A DNA stretch of 64,000 bases, taken from the NCBI GenBank assembly GCA_963840075.1, contig CAWIXS010000001.1, forward strand, positions 124,001 to 188,000, given 5' to 3'. How positions within the stretch are numbered: position 1 is the first letter of the stretch; each line of letters starts with the position of its first letter. Shown piece after piece: positions 43,344-51,350 of this stretch. The position numbers were made by a program, and so were the translations under genes. The notes under the pieces were generated by a model. It was not told where the DNA came from and ran no database searches. It saw only the letters and a list, made by a program, of their open reading frames with translations. The DNA comes from AWTP1-13 sp963840075. Lineage in GTDB: Bacteria > Pseudomonadota > Alphaproteobacteria > Rhizobiales > Hyphomicrobiaceae.

Positions 43344-44168
43344 TCATTTGCCGCGCGTTGCCTGCCACTTGGTGTCCGCACCGCCCGACGAGCGGGCGCC
43401 CTCCATGGCGTTGCCGCTCACCCGCCCTGCGTACCTCGTGCCGGCGGCGGTGAAGGTGATCTGGTCGCCGTAGAGCTTGCCGTCGGTGATGAGGGCGACG
43501 ACGTTGCCGGTGATGAGCCTGCCGGTGAAGCCCTGGAATTTCTGGCTGATCCGAAGCTCGCTGTCTCCCAGCTGCCAGGAGCCCACCACGTCGGCCGGCA
43601 CGATCCACAGGTATGCCCGGCAGAACGACGTGCAGCCCGCCGGGGCCTCCACCGTCTGCTCCGGCTCCCAGTCGTCCATACTGAAGGTGTTGGAGACCAC
43701 GCGCGTGCCGGGCCTCATCTTCAGGATGGTGGGGCGCAGCTTGAGGTTGAGCTTGGTCAGCAGGAACAGGGTGAGCACGTTCGCGTTCGAGAAATCGCTC
43801 TCGAAAATGTCCGCTTTCGCGAACGTGGCCTTGCCGGCGACGCCTTCCTTCTCGGCGTTGCGCCTCGACAGCTCGACCATGTCCGGGTTGTACTCGATGC
43901 CGTGCGCCTTGGCGCCGCGCTTGGCCGCGGTGATCACCGTGCGACCGTCGCCGGAGCCCAGGTCGACCACGTAGTCGTCGGCCGTCACCTTGGCCATGTC
44001 GAGCATCTTGTCGACCAGCGTCTGCGCGGTCGGCACCCAGACCACGTCCTTTCCCGCCTGGCCGACGCGCGGCTCGAAGGCGGACTGCGCCAGCGCGGCG
44101 CCTACGGTTCCGACCGCCACCAGGGACAGCACCGTCGGCAGACGCGTCAAGTACTGCGGGAATGTCAT
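43344..44168 (-). CDS. Secreted class I SAM-dependent methyltransferase-like protein
   Basis: A 274-residue protein with a signal peptide or membrane anchor (PTVLSLVAVGTVGAALAQSA) and then a class I methyltransferase core: YVVDLGSGDGRTVITAAKRG (motif I), AHGIEYNPDMVELSRR and a motif-II-like DIFESDFSNANVLTLFLL. The C-terminal part (GTRYAGRVSGNAM) looks beta-rich. Exported methyltransferases of this form are widespread in proteobacteria with unknown substrates; availability of SAM outside the cytoplasm is not obvious. GGAGAGTAGC precedes ATG 44168. Confidence 0.85.
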   Translation of the reverse strand: MTFPQYLTRLPTVLSLVAVGTVGAALAQSAFEPRVGQAGKDVVWVPTAQTLVDKMLDMAKVTADDYVVDLGSGDGRTVITAAKRGAKAHGIEYNPDMVELSRRNAEKEGVAGKATFAKADIFESDFSNANVLTLFLLTKLNLKLRPTILKMRPGTRVVSNTFSMDDWEPEQTVEAPAGCTSFCRAYLWIVPADVVGSWQLGDSELRISQKFQGFTGRLITGNVVALITDGKLYGDQITFTAAGTRYAGRVSGNAMEGARSSGGADTKWQATRGK

Positions 44169-44268
44169 GCTACTCTCCACTCGGCCTATTCTCCACTAGG
44201 CCGGCCGGCTCGCCCGTCGTACGCCGTGCTGCACGAGAGGAAAGCATCGTTCGGCGGCGTTTTCCCGG

Positions 44269-45427
44269 TCATTTCTGGCCGGTCGTCTCCTGAGCGACGC
44301 CCTCTTTCGTGGTCTTCAGAGCAAGAAGGAGGTTCGACTCGCGCGGCCGCCATCGGTACCCGACGCCGAAATCGAGCGGCGGCGGATTGGTGCGGCGGTA
44401 CAGGTCGTTGAGCCCTCGCTGGTAGGTGTAGGACCCGAACACGGCAATCGGCCGCAGATACCTCCCGAACGGTCGCAGCCGCCACTCGTCGGCCTCGAAG
44501 AAGTGTACCGGAATCCCCGAGTCGTCCTGCACCAGCGCGCTGGTGCGCTCCAGGAGAAAGCCGCGCAGGACCGCGAAGTTGCCGCCATGCAGGAGATACG
44601 AGGCGCTCTTGATGAAGGCGTCGGAGATGCCGAGCCGCTCGCAGAACTTGAGGAAGCCGCTGCGGCTCAAGCCGCCGTTGGAGAGATCGGTGCGGAAGTA
44701 GTAGAGGCTCTGCATGCGCCCCTCGGGCCCCGAGAACACGATCTTCACGGCCGGTATCGTGTCGGGCGTGCCCGCTGCCACCACCGTGCCCTCCTTGTCG
44801 ACCGCGATCAGGGTGACCTCGTGGATGGTCTTGCCCGAGCGCGCGAGGAAAAGATAAAGCACGGGCAGCACGCCGGTGAGCTTGGTGGCGCGCAGCCGGG
44901 ACTGCATCTCGCTGGTAATGAAGAAACTGTAGTTCAAGCGCCGAGCCGACCGACTGGCGCAAGCCTCCCAATGCCGCGCCGAGGGACCGGCGCACCGCGG
45001 GGGTGATGCTCGGGATCTCGCCGATCGGCTCGAGGCCGCTCATCACGTAGGTCGACCGGTTCGGGAAGAAGGCATCGAGGTAGAGGAAGTCGGGCCCGCT
45101 GAACATGTAGAGGACTGCAGGCTTGGGCTCGGTCAGGTTGGCGGCCGCCCACGTGCGGATCTTCGACAGGCGCTCCCGCTCGAGCCGCGACCAGGCCGCG
45201 TCCAAGGCTCTCGCGTGGCCCTGCCAGGCAGACTCGCGCGTCAGCGCTGCGAGCGGGGAGCCCGCCGACGGCTCCAGGCCGGCCAGGAGCCGGGCCACGT
45301 CGTTGGCCTTCTGGGCCTGGCTCGCTTGCTCGGCGGCCTGCTGAGCCCAGGCGCCGGGTGCTGCCGCGACGCAAAAGAGCACCAGCAGGAGCGTGCCGGC
45401 CCGCCTGGAGCCGAAACGTGCAGTCAT
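44269..45427 (-). pseudogene. Secreted protein of unknown function, one frameshift
   Basis: Two frames belong together: a signal peptide (RAGTLLLVLFCVAAAPGAWA) and YMFSGPDFLYLDAFFPNRST through RRSLGAALGGLRQSVGS in one frame, then LNYSFFITSEMQSRLRATKL to the stop at 44269 in the next. One surplus base near 44942 accounts for it; joined, the protein is about 386 residues. The second half (PVHFFEADEWRLRPFGRYLR) may bind lipid or sugar but is not recognised. The start overlaps the APC permease stop by 4 bp, so the two were coupled. Confidence 0.8.
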
Positions 45428-46782
45428 GACCTTCCCCCCGTCCTGCCCGGCATGTCCAGGCGCGAGATGCGATAGATCACCAGCCCGGACACCATGATCC
45501 CGGCGCCGGCGAGCGCCTGTACCGGTCGTTCGATCAAGAGATTGATGATCATGAAGAGAGAGACGGTCAGGAACAGGAGCGGGGTGGCCGGGTAGCCCCA
45601 GACCTTGTACGGGCGAGGCAGCGCTGGCTGGGTGTGACGCAGCACGATGACACCTAGGACCGCAAGAAACGACGAAATCGTTAAGCTAAACTGTATGAAT
45701 TGGACGATAGACTGGAAACTCTGTGTCAGCAGTAGCAGGCTCACCACAGCAAGTTGGAAAAGTATTGCGACTGCCGGCACGCCGTTCCGGGTCTTGCGCG
45801 CGAACGCCGACAGCAGCGGGAAATCCTCGCCCATGGTCATGGTGACGCGCGGGCCCAGCCACATCATGGCGCTGATCGAGGGGATGAGGCCGATGCAGAT
45901 CACCGCTGCCACTATGCGCCCGCCGGTGTCTCCGAACACATGCTGCCCTGCGATCAAGGCGACCTCCTCGTGCCCCTGCAGGCGGTCGACCGGCGTGGTG
46001 TAGAGGAAGACCGCGTTGACGGAGACGTAAAGCAGCGTGACGAGGACGACGCCCGCCACGATCGAGGAGGGCAGCGTGCGCTCGGGATCGCGCACCTCGC
46101 CGGTGATGTAGGTCGCGGCGTTCCAGCCGGCGTAGGCATACATGACGTACGCCAGGGCTACGGCAAAGGCCGGGCTGACGATGTGGCCGAGGTCCGCCGT
46201 CGTCGGCGTGAACGACATCTGCGGCGGGCCGCCGAAGGCGAAGGCTGCGACAACGAACAGGACGATGAGCGCGACCTTGAGGAGCGTCGATACGTCCTGG
46301 AAGACGCTCGTCAGCTCTCTGCCCCACAGATGCACCGCGGCAATCGCCCATACCACGGCCAGCGCCAGCGGGACCTGCGGGGCCCCCGGCCAGACGCCCG
46401 CGAAATAGCTGCTGAAGGCCATCGCCGCCAGCGCCGTCGGCGCCGAGAACCCCACCGTCGCCGACAGCCATCCGGCGCAGAAGCCCACCGCGCGGTGATA
46501 GATCTTGGACAGCAGATTGTACTCGCCCCCCGACCGGGGGAAGGCCGTGGCGAGCTCCGCATAGCAGAGCCCGCCGCACAGCGCGACGATGCCGCCCACC
46601 ACCCACAGCGTCAGCAGCGCGAAGCCCGACGGCAGGTCCTTGACCTGGTAGCCGAGGCTCGTGAAGACGCCGATGCCGATCATGTTGGCCACGGCGAGCG
46701 CGGTCGCAGTCAGGGGCGTGACCCGCGCGGCTGCCGCCCGGCCATTCCCAGGCGTGCCGCTGCCCGAGCTTCCCGTGGTCAT
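45424..46782 (-). CDS. APC-family amino acid permease
   Basis: A 452-residue, 12-helix membrane transporter. TPLTATALAVANMIGIGVF with the G-I-G-V substrate-site motif in helix 1, AFPRSGGEYNLLSKIYHRAV (helix 3 start), and the ALAYVMYAYAGWNAATYITG helix 6 unwound region are typical of APC/LAT transporters. The 3' end at 45640-45750 is less GC-rich than its surroundings. Upstream gap 46783-47017 holds an 11-bp tandem repeat. The overlapping secreted protein suggests a shared pathway. Confidence 0.93.
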   Translation of the reverse strand: MTTGSSGSGTPGNGRAAAARVTPLTATALAVANMIGIGVFTSLGYQVKDLPSGFALLTLWVVGGIVALCGGLCYAELATAFPRSGGEYNLLSKIYHRAVGFCAGWLSATVGFSAPTALAAMAFSSYFAGVWPGAPQVPLALAVVWAIAAVHLWGRELTSVFQDVSTLLKVALIVLFVVAAFAFGGPPQMSFTPTTADLGHIVSPAFAVALAYVMYAYAGWNAATYITGEVRDPERTLPSSIVAGVVLVTLLYVSVNAVFLYTTPVDRLQGHEEVALIAGQHVFGDTGGRIVAAVICIGLIPSISAMMWLGPRVTMTMGEDFPLLSAFARKTRNGVPAVAILFQLAVVSLLLLTQSFQSIVQFIQFSLTISSFLAVLGVIVLRHTQPALPRPYKVWGYPATPLLFLTVSLFMIINLLIERPVQALAGAGIMVSGLVIYRISRLDMPGRTGGRS

Positions 46783-46825
46783 GACCAGGGTTGTTAGACG
46801 AACGCCGGTGCGGCAACAAGCTTCC

Positions 46826-46869
46826 GCTCGGGCCCAGCTCGGGCCCAGCTCGGGCCCAGCTCGGGCGAA
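46826..46869. repeat. 11-bp tandem repeat
   Basis: GCTCGGGCCCA repeated three times with a partial fourth (GCTCGGGCGAA). It lies in the space shared by the diverging APC permease and hydrolase-like genes. Confidence 0.85.
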
Positions 46870-47017
46870 GGGCGTCGGCCTGTCGGGCTGGTCTGCCGGG
46901 CTGGCCGCGCCTCCACGCTTCGGACACGATTCGGGCCTAGCTGGGCACGGCGTTCTGTCTGTCCTGCCGGCGCCTGTCGGATGCAGACGGGGTGCTACGT
47001 TGGCCGCACGAGTCGGA

Positions 47018-48091
47018 ATGGGGTTCCAGGGACTGCAAAGATCGGGCAGCAGCGGGCTGCGCGCTCTCGGGCGCGCGGCGGCTGCATTTCTCCTCGCCGC
47101 CTGGCCGTGGCCCGCGGACCGCGCCGCCAGCTCCCCGCCGGAACCCATTGCGCTGCAACGCATGACGGTGGCCGAGGCGGTGCCCGTCCCCCACCGGGTC
47201 CACGTTCGCAGTGGGCCGCTTCCGCGCGGACGCTCCAAGCTGGTCGAGTTCGACACTGCCCCCTTCCCGTATGCCGGGCTGGTGCCGCGCACCAACAAGC
47301 CGTTTCTCGATGTCGAGGAGAACGGCCGGCGCGGCCACCGCACCAGCGCCGGCCGCGTCTATTGGGAGGACGAGACCTACAGCGATCGCCAGGTCCTGTT
47401 GCACCTCCCCAAAGGCTTCGATGTGCGCCGGCCCAGCCTCCTGATCGTGTTCTTGCATGGCCACGGCGCCAGGCTCGCCGATGACGTGTACCTGCGCCAG
47501 AAGGTGCCGGCACAGCTCTCCGCCTCCGGGGTCAATGCGGCCCTGGTGGCGCCGCAGCTCGCCGTCAGCGCCGCCGACTCGAGCGCCGGCAGGTTCTGGG
47601 AGCCCGGCGCCTTCGCCCGCTTCCTCGGCGAGGCCGCCCAGCATCTCGCGCGCCTGCACGGCGACCGCCGCTCGGTCCGATCGTTCGCCAGCATGCCCGT
47701 GGTGATCGTCGCCTACAGCGGCGGCTATCTGGCCACGGCGTGGAGCGTCCACCATGGCGGCCTCGGCAACCGGCTGCAGGGCGTGGTGCTGTTCGATGCG
47801 CTCTACGGCGAGGTCGGAACCTTCGCGGACTGGATCACGCGGCAGAAATCGGCTTTCTTCATCAGCACCTATTCGCGCTCCACGGAGGGGCGCAACACCC
47901 AGTTGCAGAAGGTCCTTGCAGAACGACACATTGCCTTTACCACTGCGCTGGAGCCGCGTCTCGAGCCCGGAAACATCGCTTTCCTGCCGGCGCCCGAGGA
48001 GGCACACCACAAGGATTTCCTCACCAACGCCTGGGTCGACGCCCCGCTCAGGGACCTGCTGGCCAGGCTCAGGAGCCATACGCGCCGCTGA
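47018..48091 (+). CDS. Alpha/beta-hydrolase-like exported protein
   Basis: A 357-residue protein with a hydrophobic N-terminus (ALGRAAAAFLLAAWPWPADR). LLIVFLHGHGARLADD resembles the oxyanion strand of alpha/beta hydrolases (H-G), and MPVVIVAYSGGYLATAW is a nucleophile-elbow-like Ser in S-G-G, with AHHKDFL near the C-terminus as a possible catalytic His. The central PFLDVEENGRRGHRTSAGR is not in the standard family. Probably an esterase or peptidase of unknown substrate. Separated by only 30 bases from the caspase-like gene. Confidence 0.6.
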   Translation: MGFQGLQRSGSSGLRALGRAAAAFLLAAWPWPADRAASSPPEPIALQRMTVAEAVPVPHRVHVRSGPLPRGRSKLVEFDTAPFPYAGLVPRTNKPFLDVEENGRRGHRTSAGRVYWEDETYSDRQVLLHLPKGFDVRRPSLLIVFLHGHGARLADDVYLRQKVPAQLSASGVNAALVAPQLAVSAADSSAGRFWEPGAFARFLGEAAQHLARLHGDRRSVRSFASMPVVIVAYSGGYLATAWSVHHGGLGNRLQGVVLFDALYGEVGTFADWITRQKSAFFISTYSRSTEGRNTQLQKVLAERHIAFTTALEPRLEPGNIAFLPAPEEAHHKDFLTNAWVDAPLRDLLARLRSHTRR

Positions 48092-48121
48092 CCGGCGCCC
48101 TGCGCACGGAGTACACGAGCC

Positions 48122-49306
48122 ATGAGTCTTGCCATGAATTTTGACGGACGGTGGACCACCTCCTTCGGCGCCATGACCCTGCGGCAGGACGGCGCCCGTG
48201 TGACCGGCACCTACGGCACGCACGGCACGGAGAACACCATCCACGGCGAGGTCGCGGGCGGTAGTTTCACGTTCCGCTACGAGGAGGCCAGCGAGCGCGG
48301 GACGGGCTGGTTCAGGCTGCGGCGCGCGAGCAGCTTCGCGGGCGAGTATCTGGCGGAGGGCCATGCGCGTACGCTGCCGTGGCAGGGGTGGCGCGGCGTC
48401 GACGGCCTGTGGGACACCTCGCTCGGGCGGCTGCGGCTGGTCCAGGAGACGGGGCGCGTATGGGGCAGCAGCGAGCTGGACGCCAAGGTCCGCCTGGAGG
48501 GCGACCTCGGGGACAGCGGGCGCCTGTCGTTTCGCCTGCAAGGGCCCGCGCTCGAGGGCGGCGGCTATCTCGAGCTCGACGCCCACGGCTACACGTTCGA
48601 CGGCGAATTTGCCGAGCAGGGGCAGTCGGCGCGCGAGCTCGTCGGCCGGCGCGCGATGCCGAGGCCGGGGCTCACCTGGCTCATCGTGCTCGAGACGCAT
48701 CGCCAGCACGCGCTCGACGAAAACGAGTTCGCCTTGGGCCGGATGCTGCACGAGCTGTTCGTTCGGCTGCCGCGGGTGCAGGTCCGGCATCGCTTCTACC
48801 ACGACGAGGGGAGCCTGCAGCGCTGGTGCCGCCAGGTCCTCTACCTGGCCGAGCCCTCGGTCCTGGTGCTCGCGGGCCATGGCGAGGCGCGTGGGCTCGT
48901 TGCAGGCGGGACGGTCGTGGGTCTGCCGGGCATTGTCGACAGCCTGCGCTTTGCGGATAGCGTCAAGCTGCTCCACTTCGCCTGTGCCTCCTGTCTGGCG
49001 GGGCAGGAGACCGGGCGCGCGCTCAGGGAGGCGCCGTTCCCGGTGTCCGGCTATACCAAGAACGCCGACTGGGCGCAGAGCGCGCTCGCCGACTTCGTCT
49101 ATCTCGACATGATCCTCGACAAGGGGCTCGTACCCGGCAAGGCGGCGGAGGAGCTCTTGCAGCTCGTTCGTTTCGCCGGCGCCGAGGAGGTCCCGGGCTC
49201 GCCCTATCGGCCCTCCGGCTTCCACCTGGTCGACTCGGAGGCGGGCCTCGCCGAATCGATGCTGGGCTCGGTGCCGGGCCCCGCGAGCCGCTTCAAGTTC
49301 CACTGA
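48122..49306 (+). CDS. Caspase-like (clan CD) protein with N-terminal beta repeats
   Basis: A 394-residue protein. Two repeats at the N-terminus (FDGRWTTSFGAMTLRQDGAR and GVDGLWDTSLGRLRLVQETG) are each a likely lipocalin-like beta unit. The C-terminal half has VLVLAGHGEARGLV (His253) and, 35 residues on, VKLLHFACASCLAGQ (Cys288/Cys291). This His...Cys spacing with AGHGE and AC-x-S is the clan CD dyad shared by caspases, metacaspases, CHAT and C11/C25 peptidases. No signal peptide, so cytosolic. Not matched to a named family; the caspase reading is an inference from motif order. Confidence 0.6.
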   Translation: MSLAMNFDGRWTTSFGAMTLRQDGARVTGTYGTHGTENTIHGEVAGGSFTFRYEEASERGTGWFRLRRASSFAGEYLAEGHARTLPWQGWRGVDGLWDTSLGRLRLVQETGRVWGSSELDAKVRLEGDLGDSGRLSFRLQGPALEGGGYLELDAHGYTFDGEFAEQGQSARELVGRRAMPRPGLTWLIVLETHRQHALDENEFALGRMLHELFVRLPRVQVRHRFYHDEGSLQRWCRQVLYLAEPSVLVLAGHGEARGLVAGGTVVGLPGIVDSLRFADSVKLLHFACASCLAGQETGRALREAPFPVSGYTKNADWAQSALADFVYLDMILDKGLVPGKAAEELLQLVRFAGAEEVPGSPYRPSGFHLVDSEAGLAESMLGSVPGPASRFKFH

Positions 49307-49509
49307 GCCCAAGTCCGCCGCGCCGGTCGCGGCTCGCGATGAGCACGGCTTCGCAAGGTGTGAGTTTCGCCGCATCGCTCGCAGCGCCGAGGCCCTAGCT
49401 TCCGACCCGATCGGCCGCGCGATCTCACCGAAGCATCGGCATCCAGCCAGAAGCCCTGCCGGGCGCGCGCTGCGAGGCTGCGGAGGAGAGCTCGCGCCGG
49501 TCCGACGCA

Positions 49510-49850
49510 ATGGCCAAGGAGCAAGGCGATGGGCACTCACCAACGCGTCCGCCTGTTGAGGCGGGGAGCGGCAATCTCGTGCAAGCGCGGGCCGGCAGGG
49601 TCCGCCGGCTGCGCACATGGATCTCCACGTGGTACACGGCATTGGTCGACTATTACGCGGCGGCGGCAATCTTCCAGCAGCTCTCCCGGCTCTCGGACGC
49701 CGAGCTCGCGCGCCGGGTGCTCTCGCGCGCCACTCTGGCGCGGCAGGCGGTGGAGACGCGCGAGCGTGCCAGGCGGCTGCGCAGAGAGGTGAGCCTGCGT
49801 CTGGCGCTCGAGGCCCATCTGTCGTCCCCGAAAATCTTGGCGATGCCGCG
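49510..49850 (+). CDS. DUF1127-like small protein (3' end unclear)
   Basis: From ATG 49510, residues about 25-85 (RRLRTWISTWYTALVDYYAA, FQQLSRLSDAELARRVLSRA) match DUF1127-type small proteins (EL-SRLSDAEL-x-RR-x-LSRATLA). The frame stays open to 50508 but that would overlap the next gene by 350 bases and its tail is low complexity, so the true end is probably near 49850. An AAGGAG placed before an ATG at 49529 in another frame hints at a frameshift here too. Confidence 0.5.
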
Positions 49851-50156
49851 GCATCGGCGGCGCGACACGCCTTCTGCGAGAGCCCCTCCCGAGCCCGTCC
49901 GGTGTGTGTCGGCCGCGTGGGCCTGCACCATATCCTTGGGGACACGCCGTCCCGGGCGCCGTTGCAGTCGGCGCGAGAAAAAACCGCGTCCTGCGGCCAT
50001 CAGGCTCCTAACCCGCTGGCGTTGTGCCATATCCCGGACGCAACCTGCGGGCTGTGGCGATGGCTCCATGCGATCCAGTGCTTTGCGTTCACTTGGTATT
50101 CAGGGGCGGCGGTACATCGCAGTCGTTACACAGTGCCTGCCCAGGGGAAGTCTCCA

Positions 50157-51287
50157 ATGCGGCGTTACTCGTCATTCTTGCGTGGTCGGATTGCTTCTGT
50201 TGCAGTGGCATGCGTTGTCGTGGTCTTGGGCTGCACTGCAATCGAGCTGGGCTACCGCATCCATTCCGAGCGGCCGGCGCTCGCGCTCACCAGTTGGCGC
50301 GACCTGCGCATCGAGTACCAGACCTTCGGCGCCCGCGCGAAATTCGACCCGCTGCTGGGCTGGGTCTCCACGGACTGGCACGAGGGGGGAGGCTACAACA
50401 CGGTCGCGCACGGCATTCGCCGCAATCCAGCGGAGCAGGACCACGAGATCCCGCCCGACGCGATCCTGGTCGTCGGCGGCGGGTTTGCCGACGGGGGAAC
50501 GAACGTAGACGACGACGAGACTTGGCCGGCTCAGCTCGAGCGTCTCGTCGGCAGACGCGTCCTGAACGCAGGCGTGCCGGGCTATGCGACGGACCAGATC
50601 GTCCTGCGCGCCGAGCAACTGCTGCCGCTGGTGCGCCCGAAGACGCTGGTCGTAGGGTTTGTGGGAGAGGAGATCCCGAGAGCAGCTCTCTCGATCTACG
50701 GAGTATCGAAGCCCTATTTCATGCTGGAGAACGGCGCGCTGGTGTTGCATGCGCCCCGATCGTTCCTCGTGCCCGATCCCACCACGCCCGCCTGGCAGGC
50801 GTACGTGCGCGGCCTATTGGGATATTCGGCGGTGCTCGATGTCGTTCTGGGGCAGGTCGCCCCCACCTACTGGACGGGGAAGGCGGGACAGATGGACTTC
50901 GAGAAGATCGACAACGACCCGGCCCGCGTCACGTGTGCCCTCCTGGAGCGCCTGAAGCGGCGCACCGACGCCGATGGGATCCGCCTGCTGCTCTTGATGC
51001 AGCACGGAAGCATCGTGGTGACCCAGAAGGAGCAGCCCTTGGACGACGCGAGGACGGTTGCGCAATGTGCGACGGCAGCGGGCATCGAGGTCGTCGATCA
51101 GTTCGCGTCGCTGCGCGCGCTCGCCGTCGCCGATCTGGCCGCTTTTCGCGGGCTATACCTGAAGGGCGCCCCGTCGCCCAAGGGAAACCGGCAAGCCGCG
51201 GAGATGCTGGCTCGCGCCATCGACAAGGCGGCAATGGTGCCACCGCTGGCGGCTGGTCGTGAAGCCGAGAAGACTGTGAAACCGTGA
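50157..51287 (+). CDS. SGNH/GDSL-hydrolase-like protein lacking catalytic Ser and His
   Basis: A 376-residue exported protein (TM/signal SVAVACVVVVLGCTAIELGY). TNVDDDETWPAQLERLVG, RVLNAGVPGYATDQIVLRAE and LVVGFVGEEI follow the plan of SGNH hydrolases, but block I reads VVGGGFADGG where GDSF is normal: residues 107-109 are G-G-G, so both Asp and the nucleophile Ser are gone. The C-terminal D-x-x-H is also missing (GAPSPKGNRQAAEML). It is therefore likely a binding or structural pseudo-enzyme. AGGGGAAG precedes ATG 50157. Confidence 0.75.
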   Translation: MRRYSSFLRGRIASVAVACVVVVLGCTAIELGYRIHSERPALALTSWRDLRIEYQTFGARAKFDPLLGWVSTDWHEGGGYNTVAHGIRRNPAEQDHEIPPDAILVVGGGFADGGTNVDDDETWPAQLERLVGRRVLNAGVPGYATDQIVLRAEQLLPLVRPKTLVVGFVGEEIPRAALSIYGVSKPYFMLENGALVLHAPRSFLVPDPTTPAWQAYVRGLLGYSAVLDVVLGQVAPTYWTGKAGQMDFEKIDNDPARVTCALLERLKRRTDADGIRLLLLMQHGSIVVTQKEQPLDDARTVAQCATAAGIEVVDQFASLRALAVADLAAFRGLYLKGAPSPKGNRQAAEMLARAIDKAAMVPPLAAGREAEKTVKP

Positions 51288-51342
51288 CGTCGTGAAATGA
51301 ATATCACGATCTGACGACTTCACGACGTCACGATTTCACGGT
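51274..51342. repeat. 24-bp inverted repeat between converging genes
   Basis: Left arm 51274-51297 (ACTGTGAAACCGTGACGTCG...) and right arm 51319-51342 (...CACGATTTCACGGT) pair at about 22 of 24 positions with a 21-base loop. The left arm overlaps the last codons of the SGNH-like gene. It probably ends both converging transcripts. Confidence 0.78.
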
Positions 51343-51350
51343 CTTCGCGC

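Noticed and set aside
46937..49945. A 1002-codon minus-strand frame
   Set aside because: Opposite the hydrolase-like and caspase-like genes, which have family motifs and correct starts.
49850..50508. Continuation of the DUF1127-like frame over the SGNH-like gene
   Set aside because: The overlap of about 350 bases with a motif-bearing gene and the low-complexity translation make it unlikely to be coding.
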